Shown in pieces: positions 1 through 9,346 of a stretch of 32,597 nucleotides of DNA. The notes under the pieces were generated by a model. The model ran no database searches, was not told where the DNA came from, and saw only the letters and a list, made by a program, of their open reading frames with translations. A program made the position numbers and the translations under genes. Source of the DNA: Rhodobacteraceae bacterium bin131 (GTDB lineage: Bacteria; Pseudomonadota; Alphaproteobacteria; Rhodobacterales; Rhodobacteraceae); assembly GCA_002239085.1 (NCBI GenBank), contig MPNP01000022.1, forward strand, positions 1-32,597, read 5' to 3'. How positions within the stretch are numbered: position 1 is the first letter of the stretch; the number at the start of each line of letters is the position of its first letter.

Positions 1-660
1 TCCTTTTTTTGTTTGCTCCACATAAATCCCGTGAGCACTCCCACCCGTGGTGGAGATGCTTCCTCCTGACACTGTAATACCGACATTATCCGCGCTATTT
101 TGTACTCCATAAATCCCGTAAGAGCGGTTCGCACCCGTGGTGGTAATGCTTCCTCCTGACACTGTAATACCGACATTACCATTACCAGTGCTGCCTTGAT
201 GTACTCCAGAAATCCCAGGAGCATCAGTACCCTCGGTGGTGATGCTTCCTCCAGAGACGGAAATACTGATATTACCGTCACCTAGATGTCGTCCATAAAT
301 CCCAGCACCTGAATCACTACCTGAATTATTAGCTACTTCCTCGGCGATGATTGTCGCCCTCACTACTCTAATAGCAATGTCTCCTGTGCCCTTGTGTTCT
401 CCATTTATCCCGTGGGCCTGTCCTCCACGGGTGGTAATCTTTCCTCCAGTCATTGAAATATTGATCCGACCTTTGCCTTCTCCAGAATAAAATCCATAAA
501 TTCCGCGAGACAGCACTCCATTGACTTCTCCCGTGGTAATACTTCCTCCATTCATTGCAATATTGATATCACCTGTGCCCGTGCCTTTACGTTCTCCCAT
601 AATTCCAGAAGAAGAAAAACCCTTGGTGGTAATGCTACCCCCTGTCATTGTAATATCGAT
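1..660 (-). repeat. Tandem degenerate repeats within the surface-protein gene
   Basis: Units of roughly 75-90 bp recur through the gene. The two leftmost are the most alike: an identical 33-bp stretch occurs at 56-88 and at 146-178, exactly 90 bp apart. Further copies of the GGSITT core are encoded around 240, 420-450, 540 and 620. In protein terms each unit alternates a short beta-strand-like stretch (NVGITVSGGSITT) with a turn ending GIYG. Near-identical neighbouring units suggest recent internal duplication at the left edge. Confidence 0.75.
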
Positions 661-1080
661 TGTTGCTGGGCCTGCATGCTCTCCCCAAATCCCGTGATTA
701 TTAGATGCTTCAGGGGTAGAGATGTCTCTATTTGAAACGGCAATCGTTATATCGTCCGCGTTAGTTGTATCAGTTACTTTACAAAAGATTCTGGAAGAGT
801 CTGAGGGCAAACCACTATTATCAGTATTAGCTGTGGCAGAACAGGTGAACACATCCTGAGCCGAAACGGTCGCTGGTAAAAACACACTCCACGAAACGAG
901 AACGAATAGAACAAACCACTGACCAAAACAGCGGCTCGAAATTGATTGAGAACAGTGAGGATTATTGACCCTTAAACGATCAATTAAACCCTTATAATGG
1001 GGGGGGGGGGTGAATGCCTTTTTGGAGCTACAGCATCGTTGCTTTTCTGATGCTTTCACCCTGAGTTGAAATCGTTTCAT
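1..1080 (-). CDS. Repetitive secreted surface protein, C-terminus beyond window (partial)
   Basis: An open frame of 360 codons runs from ATG at 1080 off the left edge with no stop. AAGGA lies 10 nt before the ATG. After a basic N-terminal extension (about residues 1-53) comes a hydrophobic stretch (about 55-69) and a likely signal peptidase site after VSA (residue 74). The rest is built of degenerate repeats of about 20-30 residues, with a core like ITMTGGSITT followed by a GIYG-type turn. Such Gly/Ser/Thr-rich repeats fit a beta-helical passenger of an adhesin or autotransporter; the C-terminal translocator, if any, lies outside the window. A run of 12 C sits in codons 24-28, before the signal peptide. 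No ATG, GTG or TTG occurs in frame between that run and the hydrophobic segment, so the upstream ATG is needed. Secretion is inferred with good support; a role in adhesion is a guess. Confidence 0.8.
   Translation of the reverse strand, partial: MKRFQLRVKASEKQRCCSSKKAFTPPPHYKGLIDRLRVNNPHCSQSISSRCFGQWFVLFVLVSWSVFLPATVSAQDVFTCSATANTDNSGLPSDSSRIFCKVTDTTNADDITIAVSNRDISTPEASNNHGIWGEHAGPATIDITMTGGSITTKGFSSSGIMGERKGTGTGDINIAMNGGSITTGEVNGVLSRGIYGFYSGEGKGRINISMTGGKITTRGGQAHGINGEHKGTGDIAIRVVRATIIAEEVANNSGSDSGAGIYGRHLGDGNISISVSGGSITTEGTDAPGISGVHQGSTGNGNVGITVSGGSITTTGANRSYGIYGVQNSADNVGITVSGGSISTTGGSAHGIYVEQTKKG
999..1010 (-). repeat. 12-bp homopolymer (poly-C in coding strand), putative phase-variation tract
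   Basis: Twelve consecutive G on the plus strand are twelve C in the surface-protein gene, about 70 nt after its ATG. With 12 the frame continues into the signal peptide. With 11 it reaches TAA five codons after the run, and with 13 it reaches TAA two codons after. In this AT-rich DNA such a run is very unlikely by chance. It is the classic form of a slipped-strand ON/OFF switch, and this assembly shows the ON state. Confidence 0.75.
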
Positions 1081-1107
1081 ATTCACAATATCCTTCATAA
1101 AATGTGA

Positions 1108-1135
1108 TTATTATTTTCTGATACTAACAAGTCAA
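1108..1135 (-). promoter_or_regulatory. Putative sigma-70 type promoter of the surface-protein gene
   Basis: On the minus strand TTGACT (1135-1130) and TAATAA (1113-1108) are separated by 16 bp and lie just upstream of the AAGGA site and the ATG at 1080. The match to -35/-10 consensus is good, but it is only a pattern match in AT-rich DNA. Confidence 0.4.
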
Positions 1136-1370
1136 TAAGAAGTATTGCAACTGAATTCAACACATTCATACAAAAAATTTGTCTACAAATAGAGAGACGC
1201 AACTCACCAAAGGGCTTGGCTCCCTATCTTTTACTTCCTCAATTTGGAAACTTAGAAACCCTGAAATGAACACATCAGAAAAGGGTTACATAACTCATCC
1301 CAAGCGTCACCCCCATCAATGTCATTGCGTTCGTCACATAATCAACGATACACGTGTTTCCAATTGTGAA

Positions 1371-1600
1371 TTAAGTATTCCCTACAGATCCTCCCCATGT
1401 CTTCCCTGAGAGACATCTTGATTGACGGAGTGCATTGGTTCGTTGTATCATGCCACACCACTGTTCAACAATCTGGTCCATGAAAAAGGCCAAGATAACC
1501 CGATATACAAAGGCCTGTGAACGATTGTGATGACCCTGTCCGAAATGGTGTTCGCACCGGTATTCACCCGCATCAGATTTGATGCTTGTTTCATTCTACC
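1371..1600 (-). pseudogene. C-terminal remnant of a transposase (EHNFGHG-type, ISNCY-like)
   Basis: One minus-strand frame encodes EHHFGQGHHN at about 1553-1525, followed by AFVYRVILAFFMDQIVEQ, and ends at a TAA at 1371. The pattern of an EHxFGxG motif, then a hydrophobic helix ending in DQI, is what I recognise from the C-termini of a family of DDE transposases. A second frame after a shift gives REDMGRICREYLIHNWKH, which also fits the family tail. The upstream part of the gene is absent or unrecognisable. This element is of a different family from the neighbouring IS5-type remnant. The family name is from memory of motifs, so moderately sure. Confidence 0.5.
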
Positions 1601-1929
1601 TCCTTTGTCAATTGAGGTAACGGTTATAGTCAATGGGTGACGTGCACCACCGATTGGACCTGTTTTTCTTTCTTGCAAATCATGGCAAACTTTCTTGTAC
1701 TGATAGCAGGGCACCTCTATCAACCCCCAAAAATTTGAATTCGCCTATTTTACTCCTGGAAACATTGGGAAAAATGTCTCCTTCTTGCTTCTCAATTCAT
1801 ATCGCTCAACGTCCCAAATTGGCACAAATCAACCCGTTTTCACCATTGGTCACACCACTGTACACACAGAGCCTGACACTGCCACTCTCTCGACACACGT
1901 CACCCTGTGATAAGACGTCGGCTCCGGTC

Positions 1930-2926
1930 TCCGCATACCCATCCAACATCCAACCGGTGGCCCGGACTTTTCCAATCCAACGCATCACCGGCATGGCATT
2001 AGGCATCGTGCCACAACCAAGCTCAACGCGCCAGCGCGCTTGAGAATATTCCTGGTTCAGTGAAACCTGATGAGCGTTCAACGTCTGACTACACTTGACC
2101 TGAAACCCCATACGAGGTTGATAACCCCGCTTCCGCAACGCCTTGACCATTTCCTGCGAGCGATAGGCACAATCAACCCATAGCTGAGGATCCCCTGACG
2201 GCCTCGTGGCCAGCACAGGCTCCAACATCCCGCGACCATGGACACGGGCCGCTGTTGTCACTCACTGACCAATCAACTTTGTCGCCGGTAAACTGCGACA
2301 TGGTTCGTGTCACCCTCATCGGTGTGACCATTCTTCATGGTCCACCGATCCTCCGTGTCCTTCGGGCGTCATTGGTTGGGGCCCGCTTCCTACGCCACAA
2401 GAATACGCCCCTTCTTAACCGCACCATCCTCGTCCCGACGGTTTCGCTGGCGGAAAAAGGGAACCATGGTTGCATCCACCAAGGTCCCGGCTGACAACTG
2501 ATAACCATGCTCCGACAATGGAGCCGTGAAACCCTCAAACAAGACGTCAACAGCACCCACCTGAGCCAACTGGTACCGGTCCTTCTACACCGTCCTCTGA
2601 GCCAGAACATGATCCGTGCTCTTAAGACCGACACACGGCTTGAAGGAGGTTCGGTCCAGGACCATATATTGCCGTGAGCGGTCACTCAGGGAAGACATGA
2701 CACCCAACATAAGAGCACGAAACATGATCATCTGGTCCCACGAAGAACGTCCAGGACCACTGTGACGAGGAGAGCCGAATACTTCTTCCAAGATCGGTTT
2801 AAAGCGCTCCCAGTCTACCGTGTCCTTTATTCGGGCACGGGTGTTGAATGCGGCCACGGCCGCGCGTTGCCGATCATCTTCAAACTGGTTTCTGTGTTCT
2901 ATTTGACTGCTCTTGGTCAACATCAA
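1930..2926 (-). pseudogene. Degenerate IS5-family transposase
   Basis: Three minus-strand pieces in different frames line up as one IS5-type DDE transposase. The N-terminal piece (2926-2585) has the region ending in the VLDRTSFKPCVGL motif typical of the family. A middle piece near 2500-2430 reads LVDATMVPFFRQRNRRDEDG, holding the first catalytic Asp region. A C-terminal piece (2261 down to about 1930) reads DPQLWVDCAYRSQEMVKALR and later MRWIGKVRATGW, corresponding to the second Asp and the Arg-rich region with the final Glu. Frameshifts and stops between the pieces mean no active transposase can be made. No clear terminal inverted repeats were found. Confidence 0.8.
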
Positions 2927-2959
2927 TCAGACTCATTGCTTGCCCAGAGTGCATCATAA

Positions 2960-3452
2960 GCAAAACAAAAATACTAGGCAAAAGATGACTGAGTGGACAA
3001 ATAATGTTAAGAATTACCTTATTAGAATAAATAAGACGTGCCCTTAAACGGGAATAGTAAAGATAAGTGAACTAAATTTCCTATTCTATCCTTTTCCCGA
3101 CCTTATTGAGCGTCAATCAAGGTGATAGGGTAATTCTCAAGACACGAGTCCCGATTTTGAAGAGAGGGAGCAGATCAAACGGAATCAATCAACCTTGTGT
3201 CCTGATACGCTCCCACATTTTTGATAGCGGCATGTATCTCCATTAAGTTTTTTGGGACAATATATTTACTACCAAAATTAGAGCCGGCTTGGGTGCTTAA
3301 TCAAAGGAGTACTGTGAAAATATATTGGCCGGTATCGATTTTAAACTGTCAAATTGATTGCCAAGTTCTGATTGAATCCAACAACGATAAAAACCCATTG
3401 CTTTGACCCTGCCCAAAAAAATTGTCAAACAGAACCTTTGGGTCAATTCAGG
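2960..3452. other. Gene-free stretch between IS remnant and mrcA
   Basis: About 490 bp of AT-rich DNA without a convincing gene. The only open frame (3221-3406, plus, 61 codons) has no ribosome-binding site and resembles no family I know. This DNA lies downstream of mrcA, where many alphaproteobacteria carry prfB; no trace of prfB was seen. Confidence 0.6.
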
Positions 3453-6119
3453 TCAGTATAATCCACCCGCTGAAATTGAAAAAAAAGAAGGACGTTCTTC
3501 AAGTGAATCATTTTGTATTAAATTCCCTTCTTGAACAGTTTTACCATCAGTGGCAGGAATAATTGTGTAGTTGTCAGTATCGGTTAAACTTTTGTCCCAG
3601 TCAGTGAATTCAACAACCTCAAGGTCAGTCGAAATTTCAAATCCACCATCGATGGTATATTCATTACCAATTTCAGGTTCGGTCCCGTACCGGAAAAATT
3701 CGGCTACAACCTGACTCATATCCATGCCTTCATTAGCAATGACCGGGTCACCAGTTTTGCGATTGATTTCAACAAACAGACCTCCTTCAGGTGGGACAAA
3801 ATCTGATGTTCCTATAGTTTTTTCGATTGCTTTAATAAAATCGTTAAAAACAACCCCACAAAGCCTTCCTCCTGTGGCCCTTCGACCCAAGGACCTCGGA
3901 TTATCATAACCCACATAGCAACCGGCAACAATTTCAGGGGTATAACCAATAAACCAAGCGTCTTTGGCATCATTTGTTGTACCCGTTTTACCTGCTACAG
4001 GAAATTCCGTATCAATATAATGGGAACCTGTTCCATTTTCGACGACTCCAGTCAGCATTGAAGTCACTTGGTAAGCTGTTATTGGGTTTATCACTTGTGG
4101 CCTTTCAGTAATTATTTCAGGGAGACTTCCCCGCGGCAATTCTCTCACTCTACAGTTGGTGCAATTTTGCTGGGTATGAAGATAAATTGTTTTCCCTTCG
4201 CGGTCTTGGACGCGGTCAACTAAAGTCGGTGATACTCTCTGACCACCGTTGGCAAACATGGCATAAGCCACGGCGAGTTTCATTAATGTCGTTTCCTTTG
4301 AACCAAGTGAATTAGCAATTAATGGAGGCATATCGTCATACACTCCAGTTTTCACGGCATAATCGGAAACTTTATCAAGCCCAACCTCTCGAGCCAAGCG
4401 AATCGTCATCAGGTTTCGCGATAATTCAAGACCTGTTCTTAAGGTAACTGCTCCAAAAAATTTATTCGTATAGTTTGAGGGACGCCATAACCCTTCAGGT
4501 GTTTCAATCTCAATAGGTGCATCAAAAACAACACTTGCCGGAGTAAATCCCGAATCTAGTGCTGTTGCATAAACAATCGGCTTAAACGCTGAACCAGGTT
4601 GACGGTAAGCCTGGGTTGCTCGGTTGAACGATGAATACTGGTAGGAAAACCCACCAACCATAGATAACACCCGTGCCGTTTGGGTATCCATGGCAATAAA
4701 TGCTCCTTGAACTTCTGGAATTTGATGCAAATCCCATACTTGCTTTTCTAATTCTGAGGAACTTATCGGTGTCACATAGACGACTTCGCCAATTTCCAAG
4801 AAATCTTTAAAACTACGGTCACCTCGTTCCAATTGGCCGTTTGAATCTGATTTAACCCACTGGATATTTTCTATGGGAATAAACCTTTCAACGCTTTCGT
4901 CTAAACCCTCTACTTTAATCCGTGCTTGATTATCATCAAAAGAGATTATGACTGCTAAATGCCATCCATTTATATCACGTGGTAGTACCAAATCTCTTAA
5001 GCGATCTTCTAAATTTTCTAATGATTGGAGAGTGATGCCAGTCCCGACCCATTTTCCTTGTATCCGATCAAAATTTGCCAAGGTTTTGCGAAGAGCATTT
5101 TCGGCTACAGTCTGAAGATCTGGATTAATTGTTGCACGGACATTTAACCCACCTTCAAATAATTCTTTTTGGCCAAACCTGTCGGATAGTTGACGACGGA
5201 TTTCGTCTGTAAAATAACTGCGTGGTGGCAACGAAGCGCGAAAGGGAGGATAATCTCCACTAAATACGGTTTTAAGATCTTGACTCCAAGCATTCTCACC
5301 GTCCAATTCTGAGATGAATCCATTCTCAACCATTTCTTTAATAACAAAATCACGCCTGACCAGAGCTCGGTCATACTGCCTGGTGGGATGATAATTTGAT
5401 GGGGCTTTGGGAAGAGAAGCGAGATAAGCCGCCTCTGCAATCGTTAGTTCGTCTAATGTCTTATTGAAATAGGTCTGTGCGGCGGCAGTGACTCCATAGG
5501 AATTCTGCCCCATGAAAATCTGATTAAGATATAACTCAAGAATTCTTTCCTTGCCTAAACTACGGTCAAGCTTAACTGCCAGAATGATCTCTTTTATTTT
5601 TCTCTCAATGGACCGTTCTCCACTTAAAATAAAATTTTTCATAACTTGTTGGGAGATTGTTGAAGCACCGCGTAACCGATCTCCCTGCAAGGCCTGAATA
5701 CCAGCTTTAAGAATACCAATCGGATCATACCCACGATGCTCAAAAAAGAATTTATCTTCGGCCGAAATCACTGCGTTTATGACCAAATCGGGTATTTCTT
5801 CAATGGGCGTAAATAATCTCCTCTCAGCTGCGAATTCATCAATGAGTTTACCCTCTGTAGAAAATATTCGACTGATCGTTGGCGGTGAATAATCACCGAG
5901 TTCGTCATAGGTAGGCAGATCCGAACCGAACACTATTACGAGTAGAAATAAGCTGGCGAAACCAAAAATTACTGCAAGACTTAGCCAACTAACAGTAGTA
6001 GCTACAAAACCTAAAGCGAATTTCCACATGCGCTTTCTAATCGATACAGAACTGACCGACAAAGGTTTAGGCGGTATTGGTGCTATTCTAGAGTGTGATT
6101 CTCTAGCGAAATTTGGCAT
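3453..6119 (-). CDS. mrcA: Penicillin-binding protein 1A (bifunctional transglycosylase/transpeptidase)
   Basis: A class A PBP of 888 residues that polymerises lipid II and cross-links peptidoglycan at the outer face of the inner membrane. A short cytoplasmic tail precedes one membrane segment (about 35-65). The glycosyltransferase domain follows, with catalytic Glu121 in EDKFFFEHRG, then GASTISQQ (151-158) and the RKIKEIILA region. An OB-like linker (about 330-460) leads to the transpeptidase domain, with Ser510 in GSAFKP (Ser-x-x-Lys), SRN at 567-569 and KTGTT from Lys711. All catalytic motifs are intact and the length is usual for alphaproteobacterial PBP1A. It is divergent from rne. In many alphaproteobacteria an amidase gene (amiC) lies between these two, and none is seen here. 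Confidence 0.95.
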   Translation of the reverse strand: MPNFARESHSRIAPIPPKPLSVSSVSIRKRMWKFALGFVATTVSWLSLAVIFGFASLFLLVIVFGSDLPTYDELGDYSPPTISRIFSTEGKLIDEFAAERRLFTPIEEIPDLVINAVISAEDKFFFEHRGYDPIGILKAGIQALQGDRLRGASTISQQVMKNFILSGERSIERKIKEIILAVKLDRSLGKERILELYLNQIFMGQNSYGVTAAAQTYFNKTLDELTIAEAAYLASLPKAPSNYHPTRQYDRALVRRDFVIKEMVENGFISELDGENAWSQDLKTVFSGDYPPFRASLPPRSYFTDEIRRQLSDRFGQKELFEGGLNVRATINPDLQTVAENALRKTLANFDRIQGKWVGTGITLQSLENLEDRLRDLVLPRDINGWHLAVIISFDDNQARIKVEGLDESVERFIPIENIQWVKSDSNGQLERGDRSFKDFLEIGEVVYVTPISSSELEKQVWDLHQIPEVQGAFIAMDTQTARVLSMVGGFSYQYSSFNRATQAYRQPGSAFKPIVYATALDSGFTPASVVFDAPIEIETPEGLWRPSNYTNKFFGAVTLRTGLELSRNLMTIRLAREVGLDKVSDYAVKTGVYDDMPPLIANSLGSKETTLMKLAVAYAMFANGGQRVSPTLVDRVQDREGKTIYLHTQQNCTNCRVRELPRGSLPEIITERPQVINPITAYQVTSMLTGVVENGTGSHYIDTEFPVAGKTGTTNDAKDAWFIGYTPEIVAGCYVGYDNPRSLGRRATGGRLCGVVFNDFIKAIEKTIGTSDFVPPEGGLFVEINRKTGDPVIANEGMDMSQVVAEFFRYGTEPEIGNEYTIDGGFEISTDLEVVEFTDWDKSLTDTDNYTIIPATDGKTVQEGNLIQNDSLEERPSFFSISAGGLY

Positions 6120-6703
6120 GCTAATAAATCTTTGAACCCAAGGGGTAAATTAGCTTATCGAAAACTGACTCTGACATTAAAATAGATATAGTGCAGTTTA
6201 GAGGCAAATAATGTTAGTCAAATTTTGAATTAAACATTTCTTAATTCAAGTTATTCACACAATTTAGTGTAACTATACTCTAAGGCTTGATTCTTAAAGA
6301 GTGAATAGCTGGCTGTTATTTTTTGCCATTTGAAATTTAGAAAACACTCTATTATGTATTGAGGCAACTAATCACCGTTGATTAACAACGGAATAATTTG
6401 AAAGTTTGAGGCGGAAAGAAAAAGCGGGAGCTATCTGAGTTTGAGTTTTGGGAACCCAAGACGTCTCTAAAGGCTCTTACGTAACTAATTCCAATAGGTC
6501 AATTATATTTATGGCTCAAAAAGGCGTTAATAACCAATAATGATAGCCCATGGTAGTGCATCTCATGAACTACAATAATTCATCGGCACCGTTCCAAACC
6601 AAGAATAAGTAATGCGAACGAACATAAAGAATAAAAATACTAATTTACGGGTGGATAATGAGTTTGTTTATGGCCTCATCACCCAAATAACCAAGAGACT
6701 AAT
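6120..6703. promoter_or_regulatory. Divergent mrcA/rne intergenic region with a perfect inverted repeat
   Basis: 584 bp lie between the two divergent starts. The region holds a perfect 9-bp inverted repeat, TTGAATTAA at 6225-6233 and TTAATTCAA at 6241-6249, separated by 7 nt. A -10-like TATACT follows about 25 bp later (plus strand), without a convincing -35. A long leader before rne is expected, because RNase E genes are often autoregulated through their 5' untranslated region; that this applies here is inference. The small open frame at 6612 overlaps the rne start and is not believed. Confidence 0.4.
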
Positions 6704-9241
6704 ATGCAATCTTCAATTCTTATTGATACCAGCGGGGACAACGAAACCCGAATACTGGTTCTTGAGGGACGTGAGATCCAAGAATATAAGCAGGAGGCAA
6801 ATAATTCCAATCGGTTGACTGGAAACATCTATCTTGCACGGATTGATAAAATTGAACCCTCAATACAAGCTGCCTTTGTTGAACTCGGAACAGGACGTCA
6901 TGGATTTCTTCCCTTTCGGGCAATTCATCCTGATTACTACAACCTTGCAGATATAACTCAGGAAGACCTTGAAATACAACCGAACGATTCGGAAGAACAG
7001 GCAACTAATACAACCTTTCTGAGTGATTTTTCTGATTTTACTCAAAATCTTTCGGAAATCGGATTTCCCTTTGATAAAGATTCTGATGAAACCTTAAACG
7101 GTGGTGACGGTAAGCAAGACTATCCGAGTACCCATTTTGAGAGAGGTCAACCAGCCAAACAGAACGACTTTCTAATCCAAGATGTCATTGAACAAGGGCA
7201 AATCGTACTGGTTCAGGTGACACGGGATGAATTCCACGCTAAAGGGCCAGCGCTGACAACCTATATTAGCCTCCCGAGCAAATATTGTGTGTATCTGCCC
7301 AATAGCAGAAAAGGATTTTCAATCAGTAACAAAATCCATTCACAAGAAATTCGGGATGAACTCAAGAACATATTTAATAAACTTCATCTCCCTGATGATT
7401 CTGGATTAATAATGCGGACCATCAAGTCCATCCCTTTAGATGGTGCAATTGAAAAAGATTACTTACTCCTCAGACAAAAATGGCAGGACATCATTGAGAA
7501 ATCTCAAAATTGCCAAGCCCCCACTTTAATTCAGCAAGAAGGTGATATTATTGAACGGACTTTGCGCGATTATTTTCGTGATGGTTTGGATAAAATCATT
7601 GTTCAGGGAGAAAGAGGGTATGAACGCTCAAAAGAAATCGTGAAAGCCTTAGCACCGGATGAAATTGATAAAGTACAACTTCATGTGGGCACACGCCCTT
7701 TATTTGTCCAATGGGGTGCTTATGATGAAATTCGAATGCTTCACCAGCCCATTGTTCAGCTAAAATCAGGTGGGCACTTGGTCATTGAAACAACCGAGGC
7801 TTTAGTTTCAATTGATATCAACTCGGCAAAATCAAATCAAAGTAGTTCCCTTGCTGAAACAGCACTGAAAACTAATCTTGAAGCGGCTGAAGAAATAGCA
7901 CGCCAGTTGCGATTACGCGATTTGGCTGGAATTATCGTTATTGACTTCATTGACATGGATTCATGGCATCATCGCAAGGAAGTTCAGGATTTATTTCGTA
8001 ATGCATTAAAACGTGATCAGGCTTGGATTAACACCAGCCCGATTTCGCGCATTGGCCTTTTAGAAATGACCCGCCAAAGAACCGGTGAAGACCTTGTTGG
8101 GCATACAACAAAACGTTGCCCTGCCTGTGATGGAACTGGCCGAATTCTCCTTGATGAAACAATTGCATTTAATATCCTTCGTCATGTTGAAGCCGAATGT
8201 TCCTTTCGAAAAGTGGGAAATGTGAATATTTCCGTATCAAGCCAAATCAGTGAGTACCTTCTGAATGAACAACGCAAAGAAATTACTCGTATTGAAGACA
8301 TTTTTGGATGCCGGATGCGCTTCGAAGTTGAAACCAGGTGGAATTCCCGCGACTATGCTTTTAGAATTTACAACGCCGACAAAGAAAAATTAACTTTCAA
8401 ATTTGATTCGCGTACAGCAGCCGAAAGCTACCTCAATAGTTCGCATTCACCTAGACTAAGGCGAAAGAGTCGAGGACAAACCCGGTCGTCACAGCGTTTG
8501 GATGAAACCTCGCAATACCAAAGTAAAAATTCCAGGTCAAAAAATACCTATGAGAGGCATGGTGATTCTCAATCGGAATTTCCAGAAGAAGCGAATGGCC
8601 ATGTACAACAAATCAATAATCCCATAGGTTCAAATCAAATTAATGTTAAAACTCAAACCGATGAACCAGATGGCACCGTTGGTCAGAAAATCAAAAATCC
8701 ATCTTCGAAAGCAGGTGTAAAAACCGCCTCACCAGAAGATCCTTCAATTTCCACTAGAGGCAAAGAACCGACACGGTCAGTTAAAAAGCCACCCCCCAAG
8801 CGCTCAAGAAGAAGCCAGAAAAAAGCTGGCAAGAAACAACTCCAAGAGGCCAATGAGAAAGTCAGCGAGAAAAATTCAAATAAAAATAAAAACTATGCAA
8901 AGGGTAAAAAGGCTGTAAAAAATGCAAAAACAGACCAAACTCTTGAACCGACTCGTAAAACACCCATTAAAGCTGGTGCCCAAAATGAAACAGCGAATGA
9001 CAACAATCATCAACCCAGTGAGAAGCAAACATCAACTGCCAAAATACAGAAACAAAAATCCACTAAAACACCCTCTGGTCATAAACAGGTTGAGCATCAA
9101 GTGAAACAAAATGATCAAAAGCAAAATGAAATATCCCAAGTATTAAATAAAATTGCACCTGCCAATGAGCATAGCATCGGCGCCCCCTATTTTACTAACT
9201 CACTACCTGATGAGTTGGGTGAAAACGCTAACAGTAGATAG
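6704..9241 (+). CDS. rne: Ribonuclease E
   Basis: 845 residues; the endoribonuclease that starts mRNA decay and processes rRNA and tRNA. The N-terminal RNase H-like/S1 part begins MQSSILIDTSG and contains GNIYLARIDKIEPSIQAAFV. The S1 domain is split by an acidic insertion (about 80-160), then resumes at VLVQVTRDEF with GPALTTYISLP, the arrangement usual in alphaproteobacteria. The catalytic DNase I-like domain has Asp371 (VSIDINS) and Asp414 (VIDFIDM). The Zn-link CPAC is at 472-475. From about residue 590 the protein is low-complexity and rich in Lys, Gln, Asn and Ser, like the degradosome scaffold of RNase E, which argues against the shorter RNase G. Start chosen by homology; the ribosome-binding site (AAGAGA) is modest. 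Confidence 0.93.
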   Translation: MQSSILIDTSGDNETRILVLEGREIQEYKQEANNSNRLTGNIYLARIDKIEPSIQAAFVELGTGRHGFLPFRAIHPDYYNLADITQEDLEIQPNDSEEQATNTTFLSDFSDFTQNLSEIGFPFDKDSDETLNGGDGKQDYPSTHFERGQPAKQNDFLIQDVIEQGQIVLVQVTRDEFHAKGPALTTYISLPSKYCVYLPNSRKGFSISNKIHSQEIRDELKNIFNKLHLPDDSGLIMRTIKSIPLDGAIEKDYLLLRQKWQDIIEKSQNCQAPTLIQQEGDIIERTLRDYFRDGLDKIIVQGERGYERSKEIVKALAPDEIDKVQLHVGTRPLFVQWGAYDEIRMLHQPIVQLKSGGHLVIETTEALVSIDINSAKSNQSSSLAETALKTNLEAAEEIARQLRLRDLAGIIVIDFIDMDSWHHRKEVQDLFRNALKRDQAWINTSPISRIGLLEMTRQRTGEDLVGHTTKRCPACDGTGRILLDETIAFNILRHVEAECSFRKVGNVNISVSSQISEYLLNEQRKEITRIEDIFGCRMRFEVETRWNSRDYAFRIYNADKEKLTFKFDSRTAAESYLNSSHSPRLRRKSRGQTRSSQRLDETSQYQSKNSRSKNTYERHGDSQSEFPEEANGHVQQINNPIGSNQINVKTQTDEPDGTVGQKIKNPSSKAGVKTASPEDPSISTRGKEPTRSVKKPPPKRSRRSQKKAGKKQLQEANEKVSEKNSNKNKNYAKGKKAVKNAKTDQTLEPTRKTPIKAGAQNETANDNNHQPSEKQTSTAKIQKQKSTKTPSGHKQVEHQVKQNDQKQNEISQVLNKIAPANEHSIGAPYFTNSLPDELGENANSR

Positions 9242-9346
9242 TCGTATCTATAGATTCCTTGCTATGAATTATTCAATTAGTTTCACCGTCTTCATTTATA
9301 GTGAAGTGAAATCAAATCTCGCGCAACAACACTGAGGAGAAATACG

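Noticed and set aside
1-660. Regular repeats at the left edge as a CRISPR array
   Set aside because: The repeats are degenerate, about 75-90 bp apart, form one continuous open frame and lack unique spacers between constant repeats.
1633-2494. Plus-strand open frames over the IS5 remnant
   Set aside because: They are antisense shadows of the degenerate minus-strand transposase.
3221-3406. 61-codon plus-strand open frame downstream of mrcA
   Set aside because: No ribosome-binding site, no recognisable family and ordinary length for chance in AT-rich DNA.
6612-6818. 68-codon open frame upstream of rne
   Set aside because: Overlaps the well-supported start of rne in another frame and has no start signal of its own.
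8786-8800. Run of six C in rne as another phase-variation tract
   Set aside because: Too short to be hypermutable and within the tolerant low-complexity tail of a core gene.
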